From Saccoglossus kowalevskii (lineage: Eukaryota > Hemichordata > Enteropneusta > Harrimaniidae): a stretch of DNA of 35,081 nt. A model generated the notes under the pieces. It searched no databases. It worked only from the letters and a program-made list of their open reading frames with translations, and was not told where the DNA came from. The stretch spans positions 224,934-260,014 of the forward strand of contig NW_003153747.1 in NCBI RefSeq assembly GCF_000003605.2. Direction: 5' to 3'. Below are positions 22,901 through 32,803 of the stretch, piece after piece. Each line of letters starts with the position of its first letter. Within the stretch, counting starts at the first letter, position 1. A program made the translations under genes and the position numbers.

Positions 22901-25086
22901 CATTCTATTGTGTCAATGGGAAAATAAGCTTCACACAAATGAAACTTGCCCAGTTTACAGATAGGACTGGTTGTGAATGCAAGAAATATTCACACCATTA
23001 TGTCTTTTGAACCAAATTAAAACAAAATCAATGAAAGTGTATCAGCATGAAAAACTGGTATGACACATGAATATTGAATCAAATCATAGAAACAAGGTTT
23101 GAAAGCAAGCACCATGGCGACAATTCAAACAAAGCATCTGGTAATGACAATACATGTACATGTACATATCTATGAACATTACAAAGTGAAGGCATACCTG
23201 CTTTCTAGAAATTGTAAAATAATCTTGACTTCCTGGTTCACAATGCGGATCTGGCATCAGGGGATATCTTCTCAATACTGTTTTCCATTTAGTATCTCCT
23301 GCAATGGTGCATGTTTCTATTATTTGGGAGTACATAATAAAACACAACACATATTTTCAGACATCGCTTTATCATAGGTGCAACAAAGTCACCTAGGAAT
23401 ATAACATGTACCTTATCTGCTCTATTAATAGCACTGGAAAGGAAGGATAGATAGCGTAACACACTTTTGACATAGTACATTAATTTTGTTTGCAATTTTC
23501 AAAAATTTGTTCAATGCAACTGGGACCTCCAAACTAGTTTTTAAATTATTAACTTTAGTTGAATTAATATCAACCAACCATAAATTCTAAATGTTCATCA
23601 GAGTAATCACAAACTCATTATTTCTAATGAAAAAAACTCAGGTACCTACTGTAGTTTTTAATTTGCATTTTGTTATTGCAGAATAGTACCCTCAAGTGTT
23701 TATAGTTTGTTGTAAACCCTTCTCAGAGAACAACATAACTCATTGTTTTTTTCACTACAAATGTAGAACTACCACCCTAATCTCACCATGGACAACTCAA
23801 ACACTTGTATTACAAAACATCTTAATCTATACTTACTGCCCGAAACTTCAGAACTCTTGAAACTGCATCTGACTTTGATTGATAAATAAGCAGTGTAATT
23901 ATTCTTGAAAGTGACTTCTCCAAGCTGCAATGATAGAATTACCAGAATGTTATGTCTGTTATTTTGTAAACAATACAGCCTCTCATATACTGTAATATAA
24001 AATGTTTTTTGGCAGTCTCATAACATTCAAGCAGGAGATTCAAAGTTACCAGTGCCTAAAACACATTATGATTATGGCTGCATTGTAAACCATTGAATTT
24101 TCATAAGTTTTTGTGACATTTTCATTTTTCATGAAAGAACCCTAGCATCAGTAACTTCACACACAATTTACCTGACTCACTATCAAAGAAATGGTCATCT
24201 ACCTGTAAGGCCGTCACTGATTGGCGCATGCGTCGGATGACAATTTACGATTCAAAGACCCCAGGGAAGTGTTCTAGTTTCTTTGTATTTGTATGCAAGG
24301 AATTTTTCCACACAAAAACAACAATTTTGGCCGAATTTTGTTAGCGGTTGACTTAATGTTGGCCAATCGTTTGTCCGTGAAAGTTTGCTATTTTTTTTAT
24401 TTGTAGAAATCATTTTTTTAATCTGAAAAACCTGTTTCTCAACTTTGTTCTTTATTTAGTTTTAAGCAGTATTCAAGATAGCAGCCCCATACAGTAAATT
24501 AATCACATTCATTTTATTATCACTTATACACCAGCTGACCCATGCATGAATGCACAGTGACACTAGACTCATAACATTCAAGCCCAAATATATAATTATT
24601 TGACCTTTAATGAGAATTATCTATTATTAAAACACATGCAATGAGTGATGTCTTCAATATTCAATATATAGAGTCGGTCATAATAAAATGTGCTTTAACC
24701 AAATATTGGTTGTTGGATCATTGGTTTGTCGGACAGATGAACCCTCCCCAATTTCTGCATGGTCCACCCCTCTTTTCCACAGAACACAGCACAATCTGAA
24801 CCAATTTGTTTCTCCCCATGAGTGATCCCGCGTGAGTACAGTTGGTGATCAGTGGGTGAAAAAATGCATGCCGAGAAAGTATATTTCTAAGCCCCAACGA
24901 TGTTTACATTTACATTGGCACATGAACATGTACTATAATTGTAATAACAGTACTCACGTCAACAGATTTTATGTTGGGCATTGCAATTTCAATGACTGCA
25001 GCACCGGAACTGAATTCCGTCCTTGGATCACCGATTTTTAGCACCACGGGTTTTTTAACGATGCAGTTGAGTGGTTTTGATGCCAT
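19954..25086 (-). CDS. NICN1: Nicolin-1 (tubulin polyglutamylase complex subunit)
   Basis: Six exons on the minus strand join in frame: 25086-24958, 23924-23837, 23298-23198, 22323-22210, 21839-21729 and 20058-19954, 216 aa together; human nicolin-1 is 213 aa. Diagnostic matches are ITFKNYYTAFLSIRV (here VTFKNNYTAYLSIKV), LMPDPHSEEGAQEY (LMPDPHCEPGSQDY), LILRQPSPLW (FILQQPSPVW) and QQMWALTE (QQLWALTE). Nicolin has been found with the TTLL1/TPGS1/TPGS2/LRRC49 tubulin polyglutamylase complex, which adds glutamate chains to axonemal and neuronal microtubules. Exon 6 ends GRYD at a strong GTGAGT donor. Reading through it meets TAG at 19938-19936 after five codons, so the protein either stops there or has a short last exon, perhaps in the gap. 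Exon 5 encodes an acidic Asp/Glu/Asn run. It is head-to-head with PIERCE1. Confidence 0.94.
20223..20435. mobile_element. TA-flanked MITE-like element, CTGTAAAAC family, copy 3
   Basis: Starts TA-CTGTAAAACATGTTG and ends ATGTTTTACAG-TA. The termini are complementary and match the two copies in the EAR gene, but the interior differs (GCGATTT and GAATTAGCGAAT motifs in place of GCTAATTT). Probably a related subfamily. It is in NICN1 intron 5. Confidence 0.6.
20502..21581. mobile_element. 1.08-kb non-autonomous DNA transposon with ~20-bp TIRs
   Basis: The left end TACCGTAAAAACTCCAAAAT and the right end (rc TACCGTAAAAACTCCAAAAT) are identical over 20 bp. The match continues loosely inward (ACGACCGG against TCGGACGG). 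TA at both outer edges is consistent with a Tc1/mariner-type TA duplication. Internal segments near 20577-20615 and 21074-21114 (TTAAGGTG...TTTTTCAGA) are related to each other. No transposase frame is visible. It is in NICN1 intron 5, next to a smaller element with similar tips, so the same trans-acting transposase may serve both. Confidence 0.75.
22488..22890. repeat. Two diverged copies of a ~288-bp dispersed-type repeat, NICN1 intron
   Basis: CGCTATTTTGAAT...ACCCACCATGTGTAATGT...AAAGTTTGAATGAA (from 22489) and CGATTATTTTGAAT...ACCCATCATGTGTGACGT...CAAGTTTGAGAAAA (from 22775) keep the same order of motifs. A weaker third echo is seen near 23060-23120. Likely fragments of an old interspersed repeat. 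Non-coding. Confidence 0.45.
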
Positions 25087-25623
25087 CTTTCATTTGACAG
25101 ATTCAAACACTATAAACTAAACTATAAAAACTGAACGATGTTTTCTGTTTTGATTGAAAGAAAACATCAAGACAATATTGCCGCCATGATGGTTCTCGTT
25201 TTTTCTCGCGAGTGTTTGTTGTGCGAGTGAACGAGATTTTATACACTAAGACTATACCATTATTATATAGGGTAATATGGATTTTAATAAACTATATATT
25301 CAAATATATGCAATATTTCAAAGCACTCCGATTTATTTATTTATCAATCAACTATTCATAAATAAAACAATATACCTAATTCTTCAAGACGTACGAATGC
25401 AAAGCTGCTTCAAACTGACGTTCTTGATATATGAAACAACTGACCCCTTCGAACTACTTAGGTTGACGTCACCCAACGTGTTTATCTTTTGGTCAACATA
25501 GCAACGACGCATATAAATCGCCCGATAAACATTGAATTCGCCATATTTATTTGTTGAGCCGTTCTAACGTGAGCTGTCTATACTGTCTAGATTTCTAAAT
25601 TTTTCATTTTAGTAACATTCAAC
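25087..25623. promoter_or_regulatory. Divergent promoter of NICN1 (-) and PIERCE1 (+) with X-box
   Basis: 537 bp lie between the start codons. Near NICN1 is TCTCGCGAG (25204-25212). Towards PIERCE1 are TGACGTCA (25464-25471, a perfect CRE), TGTTTATC (from 25479, forkhead-like), GTCAACATAGCAAC (25492-25505) and GATAAACA (from 25523, forkhead-like). The 14-mer has two inverted half-sites spaced by AT. The right half fits the RFX X-box exactly (RGNAAC) and the left at five of six positions. RFX and FOXJ1 are the usual ciliary-gene regulators; their use here is inferred. Confidence 0.6.
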
Positions 25624-28176
25624 ATGGCTGGTGCCGAAAATAAGCTGACTTTGCCACACGAGGTAAGACAAAGTTGATGTTTTTTTTAAACGCTGAAAAG
25701 GGACAACAAATGTAATACATTCGACATTATCCATTTACTTCATTTTGCACGCAACGAAACACGAAAAGTGACGTTGTTTGTCCAACCCGACGCTCTTGTA
25801 AAAGCAACGATTGTATTTCAGGTAGACACCCGGTCTAATACAGCCATTACAGCAAATTACGTAAAACTCGTGATTTGTCTTTGCATAGTACATTTGGAAT
25901 GTTGCGAAACATTGCTTTTTTTCACCGAAATGGCGTTATTTTTGTGTTAAACTTTCATTGATGAGGCCACAGTCCCTCTACAGGGACTGTGATTAGGCAG
26001 GTTATGACACTGATCATGGAGCTAAAATATAATATTTTAGCTCCATGCACTGATCAAGATGTCTGTGAACATAAACTTGATATGTAGTTTAGGAAGGTTT
26101 CGGCATTGTCAGTACCTCATTATGAAAATAAAAAGTGTTTGTCTAAAACCTTTATTAACCAAAAAAAAAAGTCACATTATCTTTACGGTACTAATATAAT
26201 AATATAGAATTTTATTCTATTTTTTTCTATATTGAAATAGAAGGTAGTAATTGCTGGTCTGTTCATTTGTTGTTGATTATTTATAGCTACATGTATTTTG
26301 AAAAAAAAATAGACATTTTCGCTCAAATGTTGATAGGTTTGTAGAAATCTAGCCTATCAAATCAAATTTTGTATATAAAACATCAAGTACTGTACTGTCT
26401 GAAATGACAGGCAGACAGGTGGCTGGCTAAATGCCTGACGTGATGTCTCTGGTACATGAAATTGACAATATGGAGAAAATATTTGACTTTTATGAAAGAA
26501 AATATGACATTCACATTGGGATATAACAATTCTTCTTCATGACCTACCATGAGCATCTTTTATGTATTGTATATCACGAATTGTGTTGCATTTATTTATT
26601 TCCCCTCAAATGAACCCCAGATATATAAATTTATATAAATTATTATGTCTTCATGGACACACATGTATAAAGTCATTTGTGTCATTTAATATTAAAATAT
26701 GGAAGTTTCTTGCAAATACTAGATAATTAGTATTTCCATAGTTTCATGACTAAAAATTATGCTGTGCAGGAGCAGGATTCTGCATACTTAACTGTCCAGA
26801 ACTACTGAATTATTTCTCTAGCTAAAAAAAATGATACAACTCTTGATAATTTTTGTTATCTTTTTGCACAGGTAATAGATGATTCACAGTACCCACAAGA
26901 ACGTACAGGAGAACAAGCTTGTGATACCAATGCAGCTTCATTAACAGGTGCAAAAACGTCTGACCTCTACAGGACACATGATATTCCTGACCGTTTTGAC
27001 AATCCTGGTATGATTTGTGATTTTCTTTAAATGAAGTCTGGTCGTCAACCCAAACTGAACGCACATGTCTTCAGTCAGTACATATATTTTTTGGCTTCCA
27101 TGCTTATCTTAAAGATAGCTCACATAAATTACATAATTGACTGAGTACTGGTATGTTTACATAATAAGTACATGTAGTTCAGTTTGGGTTGTAGACTGGC
27201 AAGTTCATTTCTATCACTAATTAATTTCTCTTTATTATTTAGAAAACATGCCTCCATGTGCTAGTCCAGGTAATCCAATATTTTCCTGTATGGAAAGGCC
27301 AACAATAGAAGCACCACAACAAAGTGATGAAGGTGTGTACTGTTGAGATGCTAGCTGTCCAAACCCTCCAAAAATAACACATGATTTTGACCATTTTTTG
27401 CAGCATATATTCCATGTATTTGGTGAACTTTTTTTGTGTGTTAATTGTAAATTGCTTTATATACATATTTGAGTTGAGAAGTGTCTAAATGCATTGTAGC
27501 ACATCTAGAATTCAGCAATATTACATTGATCACACTACACATTTTTATAATTCCGAAAATGGAGCACAGAGATCTGAACAGTATGACTGGTGGGTGGAAA
27601 AAATATTGTTTGTTCACAAAGTATAACTTGAAACACTCCCACAGTGGGTACACTCTCAGCGCTAGAGTATCATCTCTCCTATAAATAATGGTATGCTATT
27701 TGACATTATGGCACTAGTGATAACTCTTATACCCTTACATTATTTTTGTGTCTGTGACAGATCTATTTTCTAATAAAGTTTTTTTTTGTTCCACGTACAG
27801 GTTGGTTTGAAGGTTATGGCACAAAATCACAACACCCAATGTACAGAACAACAAACTCCAAATATGGCTCCATGCCTCCAAGTGTCCACACAATGCCAAC
27901 AAGTTTTCATGCTAGGTCACAGAAGTTCTCAGAAGTGAGTGTCTTTTCAACAATATATACATGCATGTATATAGTAAAAAACATGGTATCGGTATCGGAC
28001 TAGACTAAAAGTGGCTATAATGCTACTGGTGTATCAGATCTATTGAGTATCTGTTAGCATTGTACATTGCATATTTGTGACATTTCTCTTTTATTTTTTT
28101 ATTGCAGCCTTTAGGAAAATGTGGAATGTATCGCAATAAAGGACTCAACACAGGAATGGACCAGAGTAAAGTTTAG
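25624..28176 (+). CDS. PIERCE1: PIERCE1-like ciliary microtubule inner protein
   Basis: Five exons join in frame: 25624-25662, 26872-27007, 27243-27332, 27801-27934 and 28108-28176 (TAG), 155 aa. The conserved core reads TSDLYRTHDIPDRFDNP, GWFEGYGTK, MYRTTNSKYGSMPPSVHTMP, SQKFSE and GMYRNKGLNT. This follows mammalian PIERCE1 (C9orf116) motif by motif (YYRVSADLPGRFNNPGWFRGY, YRTSNQAYGSRAPTVHEMP, GMFRNNTLN). PIERCE1 and PIERCE2 are microtubule inner proteins of axonemal doublets, needed for docking outer dynein arms and for left-right patterning. The paralogue split is uncertain. Exon 3 (90 nt, phase 1 at both ends) adds 30 residues between DNP and GWF, which are adjacent in mammals, so it may be a cassette exon. 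Any tail after the GMYRN motif is much shorter than in mammals. AATAAA at 28349-28354 is a likely polyadenylation signal. Confidence 0.92.
25968..25990. mobile_element. Micro-hairpin element, ACAGTCCCT family, copy 2
   Basis: One C is followed by ACAGTCCCT (25969-25977), loop CTAC, and AGGGACTGT (25982-25990). The flanks GATGAGGC (25960-25967) and GATTAGGC (25991-25998) match at 7 of 8 positions. Same structure and sequence family as 13205-13231. It lies in PIERCE1 intron 1, 17 bp before another micro-hairpin. Confidence 0.6.
26016..26047. mobile_element. Micro-hairpin element, ATGGAGCT family, copy A
   Basis: Arms 26016-26030 (ATGGAGCTAAAATAT) and 26032-26046 are perfectly complementary with a 1-nt loop, followed by one G. 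On the minus strand this reads C plus hairpin, as in the other family. The flanks CACTGATC (26008-26015 and 26048-26055) are identical 8-bp repeats. Confidence 0.65.
27046..27191. mobile_element. 146-bp MITE-like element in PIERCE1 intron 2
   Basis: The terminal 15 bp CAACCCAAACTGAAC (27046-27060) and GTTCAGTTTGGGTTG (27177-27191) are perfectly inverted. The match continues inward with gaps (CACATGT against TACATGTA). No clear target duplication is seen. Non-coding. It sits just upstream of the cassette-type exon 3. Confidence 0.6.
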
Positions 28177-28402
28177 CAGCTGCCACTAAAACAAACACTT
28201 ACATTTAAATTTTTCTCACTCTTAGTTAGATTCTAAATATGTCAAATTATAGGTTTCCAAAATGAGAAATCTTCTAAATATGCTCTATTTGTGTACAGTA
28301 TGGTATAATTAGTAATTGAAACATAACATGAAAAACAACTGTAACTAAAATAAAATACATTTGTAGATTTACACTTTTGTTTAAGTTGTCCTATCCATAT
28401 AC

Positions 28403-28607
28403 TACTGTAAATTACTTTATTTTCGCTTGGAATTAATTATTGCTTTTGCTGAAGGATCGATTCAGTGTAAATAACGTCCAGTGTATATACCTTTTTTTAT
28501 TTTACATTCAACTCATCAATTATCAGTGAAAATAAATTACATACAAAACACCCAAAAAGCTTTTTCAGCGAAAATTAATTCCAGGTAAAATAAAATATTT
28601 TACAGTA
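28403..28607. mobile_element. 205-bp TA-flanked MITE-like element
   Basis: The left end TACTGTAAATTACTTTATTT and the inverted right end TACTGTAAAATATTTTATTT are similar. The similarity continues through GGAATTAATT on both sides, giving TIRs of about 38 bp with a few differences. TA lies at both edges. The tips resemble the CTGTAAAAC elements in the EAR and NICN1 introns, but the interior is unrelated. Confidence 0.65.
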
Positions 28608-29450
28608 GATGATCTGTGATGTGATATACAGTAGCTATATGGTGTACCAATATGGTTAGATGAAGCAATGAAAGATGCTAGATTATATACTAGTATAGTT
28701 TGCTAAACTATTCCACATTTAGACAGTACCAAAATTACATGTAAACAAAAAATATATTTTACATTAGGAGACCCACATACAACACAATGTGGGGTGGAGC
28801 TGTGATAGTGCTTTAGTATTGCATGTTATTTGTGCATAATCCACATCACATTTAACACATCTACAGTAAATAAAAGGCTCACAGTTTCCCTGTAAGTACC
28901 ACAATGTCCACTCATACCATGGAAAGTAATAGGACCTCTGTGCTAAAGTTAATCAGAGAGCTTATATATTTCCATGTTTCGAGGCAGATCAATGAAAAAA
29001 CTAAAAATTTGCTAATTATTATGCAATTTACATTGCACAAACTACAACCAGGAAACAATTAGGTGTGTAGATTTATTATTACAGATCACCTATATACCAA
29101 GTTTCAATCAAATCTAAGCAGTTTTGAGATATCTGTTAACGGTTAAAATAAGCTTTATATACTGAGGCAATTAATAAGCCCAAAACTTAATCAGGTCTGT
29201 GGATTATCAGTTTAATTCTTGCCTGAAATATCTAACTGCTGTTAAAATTAGGTAATTAACATGCACAAATTTTCACCCCAAACTTACCAAGTCCATCTGA
29301 AATTACACTGAAATCTAATATTTGTAAAAACTTGTTTTTGAAATTTATTGGTGTGAAGACATGTACACTTTACTGGCACACATACAGACAGGGTAATAAA
29401 AAGATTTGCATTGTGTGCTTTGCATACTGTAGGCAAAAATTTACACCCAA

Positions 29451-29482
29451 TACAATCCCTCTATCTATGATAGAGGGACTGT
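29451..29482. mobile_element. Micro-hairpin element, ACAGTCCCT family, copy 3 (decayed)
   Basis: ACAATCCCTCTATC (29452-29465) pairs with GATAGAGGGACTGT (29469-29482), with one G-to-A change in the left arm and loop TAT. The leading base is T rather than C. The flanks ACACCCAA and TTACCCAC agree at only 5 of 8 positions, so the duplication is eroded or absent. Confidence 0.45.
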
Positions 29483-29907
29483 TTACCCACGTAATAACAT
29501 GGAAAACAAATAGAGTACACAAAAGGCAACTTAAACCAGTTCAAGTTGCCGTTGATGGCGTACTTTATAGAACCCCAATAGCCAAAGACATGCTGCCAAC
29601 GCTTGGTACTACTGATTGAAGAATGTCAAAGTATCGCATGTGCAGCATTCTTCATTGCCAAACCAAAACACAGCTTCTCCCATTTGATTATGGTCATTGT
29701 ATAACCATGGTGATATCGCAAGTGTGTAATTTTTCTATAATCAGTTTGTAATTTTTAAAAGTGCAGTGCACGAAAGCACAAAGCAAATAATGATTTGTAT
29801 TGATGGTTCATTGAAATGACAACATAACTAACTTAGTATGCACACATACTATATTGCATACTCAGTATTTATCGCATACAAGCTGTACATTATAGACTTA
29901 CACACTA

Positions 29908-30099
29908 TCAATTCCTGTCTCGGGGCTCATTTTTAGAAATATGTCTTTTCAAAAGAAAAAGATAAAAGCGAGGTAATCTCCACGTCTTAATTTTGTTGAA
30001 ATTTACTGGCGTACCAACCGGCGAATCTCCATCACGTTTAGAATTCCCTCGCAAATAGTATTTGCCTTTCATGTCTTGGAATGGGTTACATTTTTGCAT
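29908..30099 (-). CDS. Small open frame of unknown function (63 aa), doubtful
   Basis: From the ATG at 30099, a 63-aa frame starts MQKCNPFQDMKGKYYLRG and ends KRHISKNEPRDRN. It is basic, of mixed composition, and less AT-biased than nearby frames, so it reads more like a coding exon than most frames in this spacer. I recognise no family, and there is no signal peptide or clear splice partner. It may be an exon of an unseen gene or chance. Confidence 0.22.
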   Translation of the reverse strand: MQKCNPFQDMKGKYYLRGNSKRDGDSPVGTPVNFNKIKTWRLPRFYLFLLKRHISKNEPRDRN

Positions 30100-32113
30100 A
30101 TGTGTATGCACATTTAAACTTTAGAGGCTTCTATAAAAAACCATGGGTACCCATGATCAAATTCAAGTGCCCCCTGGGCCATCTTACCGTAGAACTACCC
30201 TCACAATTGGTTATATAATAGACTAGATTGTTGACTTACTGGTCGATCTTCAGGGCAGTGCTGTAGCACATCAGCTTCACCATCATGCACCTAATAGCGA
30301 TTATGATGTTGATTACCGGTATATTAATGTATTGAAGATGATTAAAGACATGGCAAGACATTAGTTCCAAAGTTGGCGTATTAAAGGGCGGTGGTTGACA
30401 CACCGCGCATGTGCGACATTTGTATTGATAAACAGTAAATTTCCCACAATCCAATGCGCTCTTCTAATGGAAATCGCAACGTGGGCTAATTGCCGTCGAT
30501 GGTTCCTCCAATACCTTCCAGTCACCAAAGACATTACCTAGTTAAAGCTTGGCAACCTTTCAATTTGTACTCGTTGGTCTGCGCATTAGCAAAGTCGCTC
30601 TTTAACATGTCACGATCATGGATGGATAATACAGTAACGGCAGCGAGGGAAAGCTTTGTTACAATTATGCAAGAATATTGAATTGCACATAGGTCATATA
30701 ACGATATGATGACAAAGCACGAATTGACTTTTTTCTCTTGAAGTAAAATTGGACTCCCAAGTAAAGTTCTTTCTTTGGTTTTACGTACAGGTTCAAAACA
30801 CCCTATAAAAGGTAAGTAGAAAGCTACCCCAGCCCCTAAACGGAGCTGGTTATCTGGAAGTTGTTGAGATATGGCATATTATAACCTTATTTTTATCTGC
30901 CATTCTCAATATCCAGTTTTGTGACGAGATGTAACTGCTGAACATTGTTGAAGTGCTCCTTCTAGGGGGTCGCATTCTAATATTCTTTTGTTTCGCTGCA
31001 TCATCCTCCTCTCAATAAATTTATGACAACAGCATTACTTTCAATCCCCATGCAAGGATCTTGGCAGCGGCACTGTAACAAACCAAAGTTGGAGAAAGGA
31101 TGGGCAAATCTTTACAGTGATTTTAAGCCAACTCGTAGTACAGATATGTAATGATCGTCTTGAAAGTGATTATATTTCTTTTATAAAGCGTCGCAACACA
31201 TTGTCCTCCTCTAAGCGTCGGTCGACACAATCATCGTACTGCCTTCGCACATACGTTGCGGAATTCTCGTAATGACCTCATAGTATTCGAATTTATCTCT
31301 AATAGGGTCCTGCTAAATCTTGATCGTTATAACTAAATTTAAAACCCGCAATTTCCAAAATATGGTAGATTATGTGTTGGCAAAATATTTTTTTTTAACA
31401 GTGAACTATATACGGCAATTTACTTGTATACTCACAGCGAAGAGTATTTAATAATTCTTGTAGATTTTTTGCCGGGATACTATCATAGCGGTGTCAGCCG
31501 CATAGAGTAAAGTCTTTCAAATTTGAAATAGCAAAACAATGTCCCCATGGAAAACCACTTTCCCTAATTCACAGACTGAACTATTTCCTCGGCGGTAATT
31601 ACGACTGAACCACTGAATACTTGTTATTTGCACCAATTTTAAAAATGCCGTGCCACTAGAAAACCTTTTGCAGATTTAATGTAATCTGTTATATATGTAC
31701 ATGGATAATATATTTTTCAGTTGAGTAATACCCACCGAAGAAACCATATTGCATGGAAGTCTATTTTAGACGAGCTGTTGCTCCACCTTCTAGCATTTTG
31801 AAAACAAAATTTATAAAACCGACTGAACGGTAGTTTCTTTCATCAGTTCTAGAGTTCTTATTTATATAGAGGTTTTACTGTCGCCATAAGCATGTAGACA
31901 GGGTTCCAGTCTGTTGCCTCTGTGCCGCTGTGACACAGCTGTATATAATAACTAGAACCGCTAAGGGCAGTACATCAGTAAACAAATAACGCCTGGGTAA
32001 AGACACAGGCTTGAAGTCGAATCTAGCCATATGATCGCCAAAATTTATATTCAAGCCATGTTATCTTGTCCACGTAATTCATACAATACAATCTCATTCT
32101 AGAGCAAATGTTT

Positions 32114-32160
32114 TCTGTGTTTGTTTGTTTGTTTGTTTGTATGTGTGTGTGTGTGTGTTT
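32114..32160. repeat. TTTG / TG simple repeat
   Basis: A GTTT-type tetranucleotide run is followed by about seven TG dinucleotides. A compound microsatellite, likely variable in length. Confidence 0.85.
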
Positions 32161-32689
32161 CAAGTATGCAATACTGTAACAATGAAATGTTTAGGGGAAA
32201 TAAAAATAATAATAACCACTAATAAACTAAGTAAATAATATCCCACTTAAGTGACTTCAGTAAAAGACATTTTTCCCACTGCTAACATTAAGATGAGTCC
32301 CTTACGGATTTCGCAGCGCACCTAAAAATATAAAAACTGAGCTAATTCTAAGAAGTACTGATAAAGTGGCCATTGACGCAAACTATAATTCTGATATGCT
32401 TCATACGTACCATGTTAATATATAATTAATTTAAAGATAAACCACGAGTAGTAATGACTTAATTACCAGTGGCCACTTGGACTAGTCTGAATTCCAGCTG
32501 TCATATCATTTCATTCTTAGAACACAATGGTTACGTTCAATTTAAATTTCTGCGATGCTAGACTGTCCGACTATTTTCTTAGCGTATTTCGAGCTTGAGA
32601 TTTAGAATCCCAGAATAATTACAGAAAACTAATAATAAGTAAAATAATAATATATAATCGGCTTGACGAATATGAATGAACCGACTATG

Positions 32690-32697
32690 TGACGTCA
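32690..32697. promoter_or_regulatory. CRE upstream of the sulfotransferase gene
   Basis: TGACGTCA lies 107 bp before the sulfotransferase ATG. TATAATTA and TATATAT tracts lie between them and could act as TATA elements. Motifs are seen; function is inferred. Confidence 0.4.
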
Positions 32698-32760
32698 CAT
32701 TGTACGTCAGCTAGCAGAGAATTATCAGCTAAAACCAGTGTATAATTAGTTATATATCAG

Positions 32761-32780
32761 TTCAGTTCAGTTCAGTTCAG
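32761..32780. repeat. (TTCAG)4 pentanucleotide repeat next to the start codon
   Basis: Four exact TTCAG units end 23 nt before the sulfotransferase ATG, probably in the 5' UTR or at the transcription start. A partial unit (TCAG) precedes them. Confidence 0.85.
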
Positions 32781-32803
32781 TGCGAAACAGGTCGTGCTTG
32801 ACC

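Larger units (their letters stand above)
28177..32803. other. 4.6-kb spacer between PIERCE1 and the sulfotransferase gene
   Basis: No recognised gene. It holds the PIERCE1 3' UTR, a MITE-like element (28403-28607), a micro-hairpin (29451-29482), a small open frame (29908-30099 minus), a 14-bp palindrome CATGGGTACCCATG at 30142-30155, and a TTTG/TG simple repeat. Between 30200 and 32600 I see nothing I can name. Confidence 0.6.

Noticed and set aside
23150-23168. ACATGTACATGTACAT run near NICN1 exon 3 as a functional element
   Set aside because: A short simple repeat of a common type in this genome; no supporting context.
29332-29619. 95-aa plus-strand frame ending PTLGTTD
   Set aside because: It spans a micro-hairpin insertion, has no ATG start or splice partner, and resembles nothing I know. 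The last 40 residues look slightly coding-like but cannot be supported.
30142-30155. Palindrome CATGGGTACCCATG as another micro-hairpin
   Set aside because: It has no flanking 8-bp repeat and no relation to either hairpin family; a 14-bp palindrome can arise by chance.
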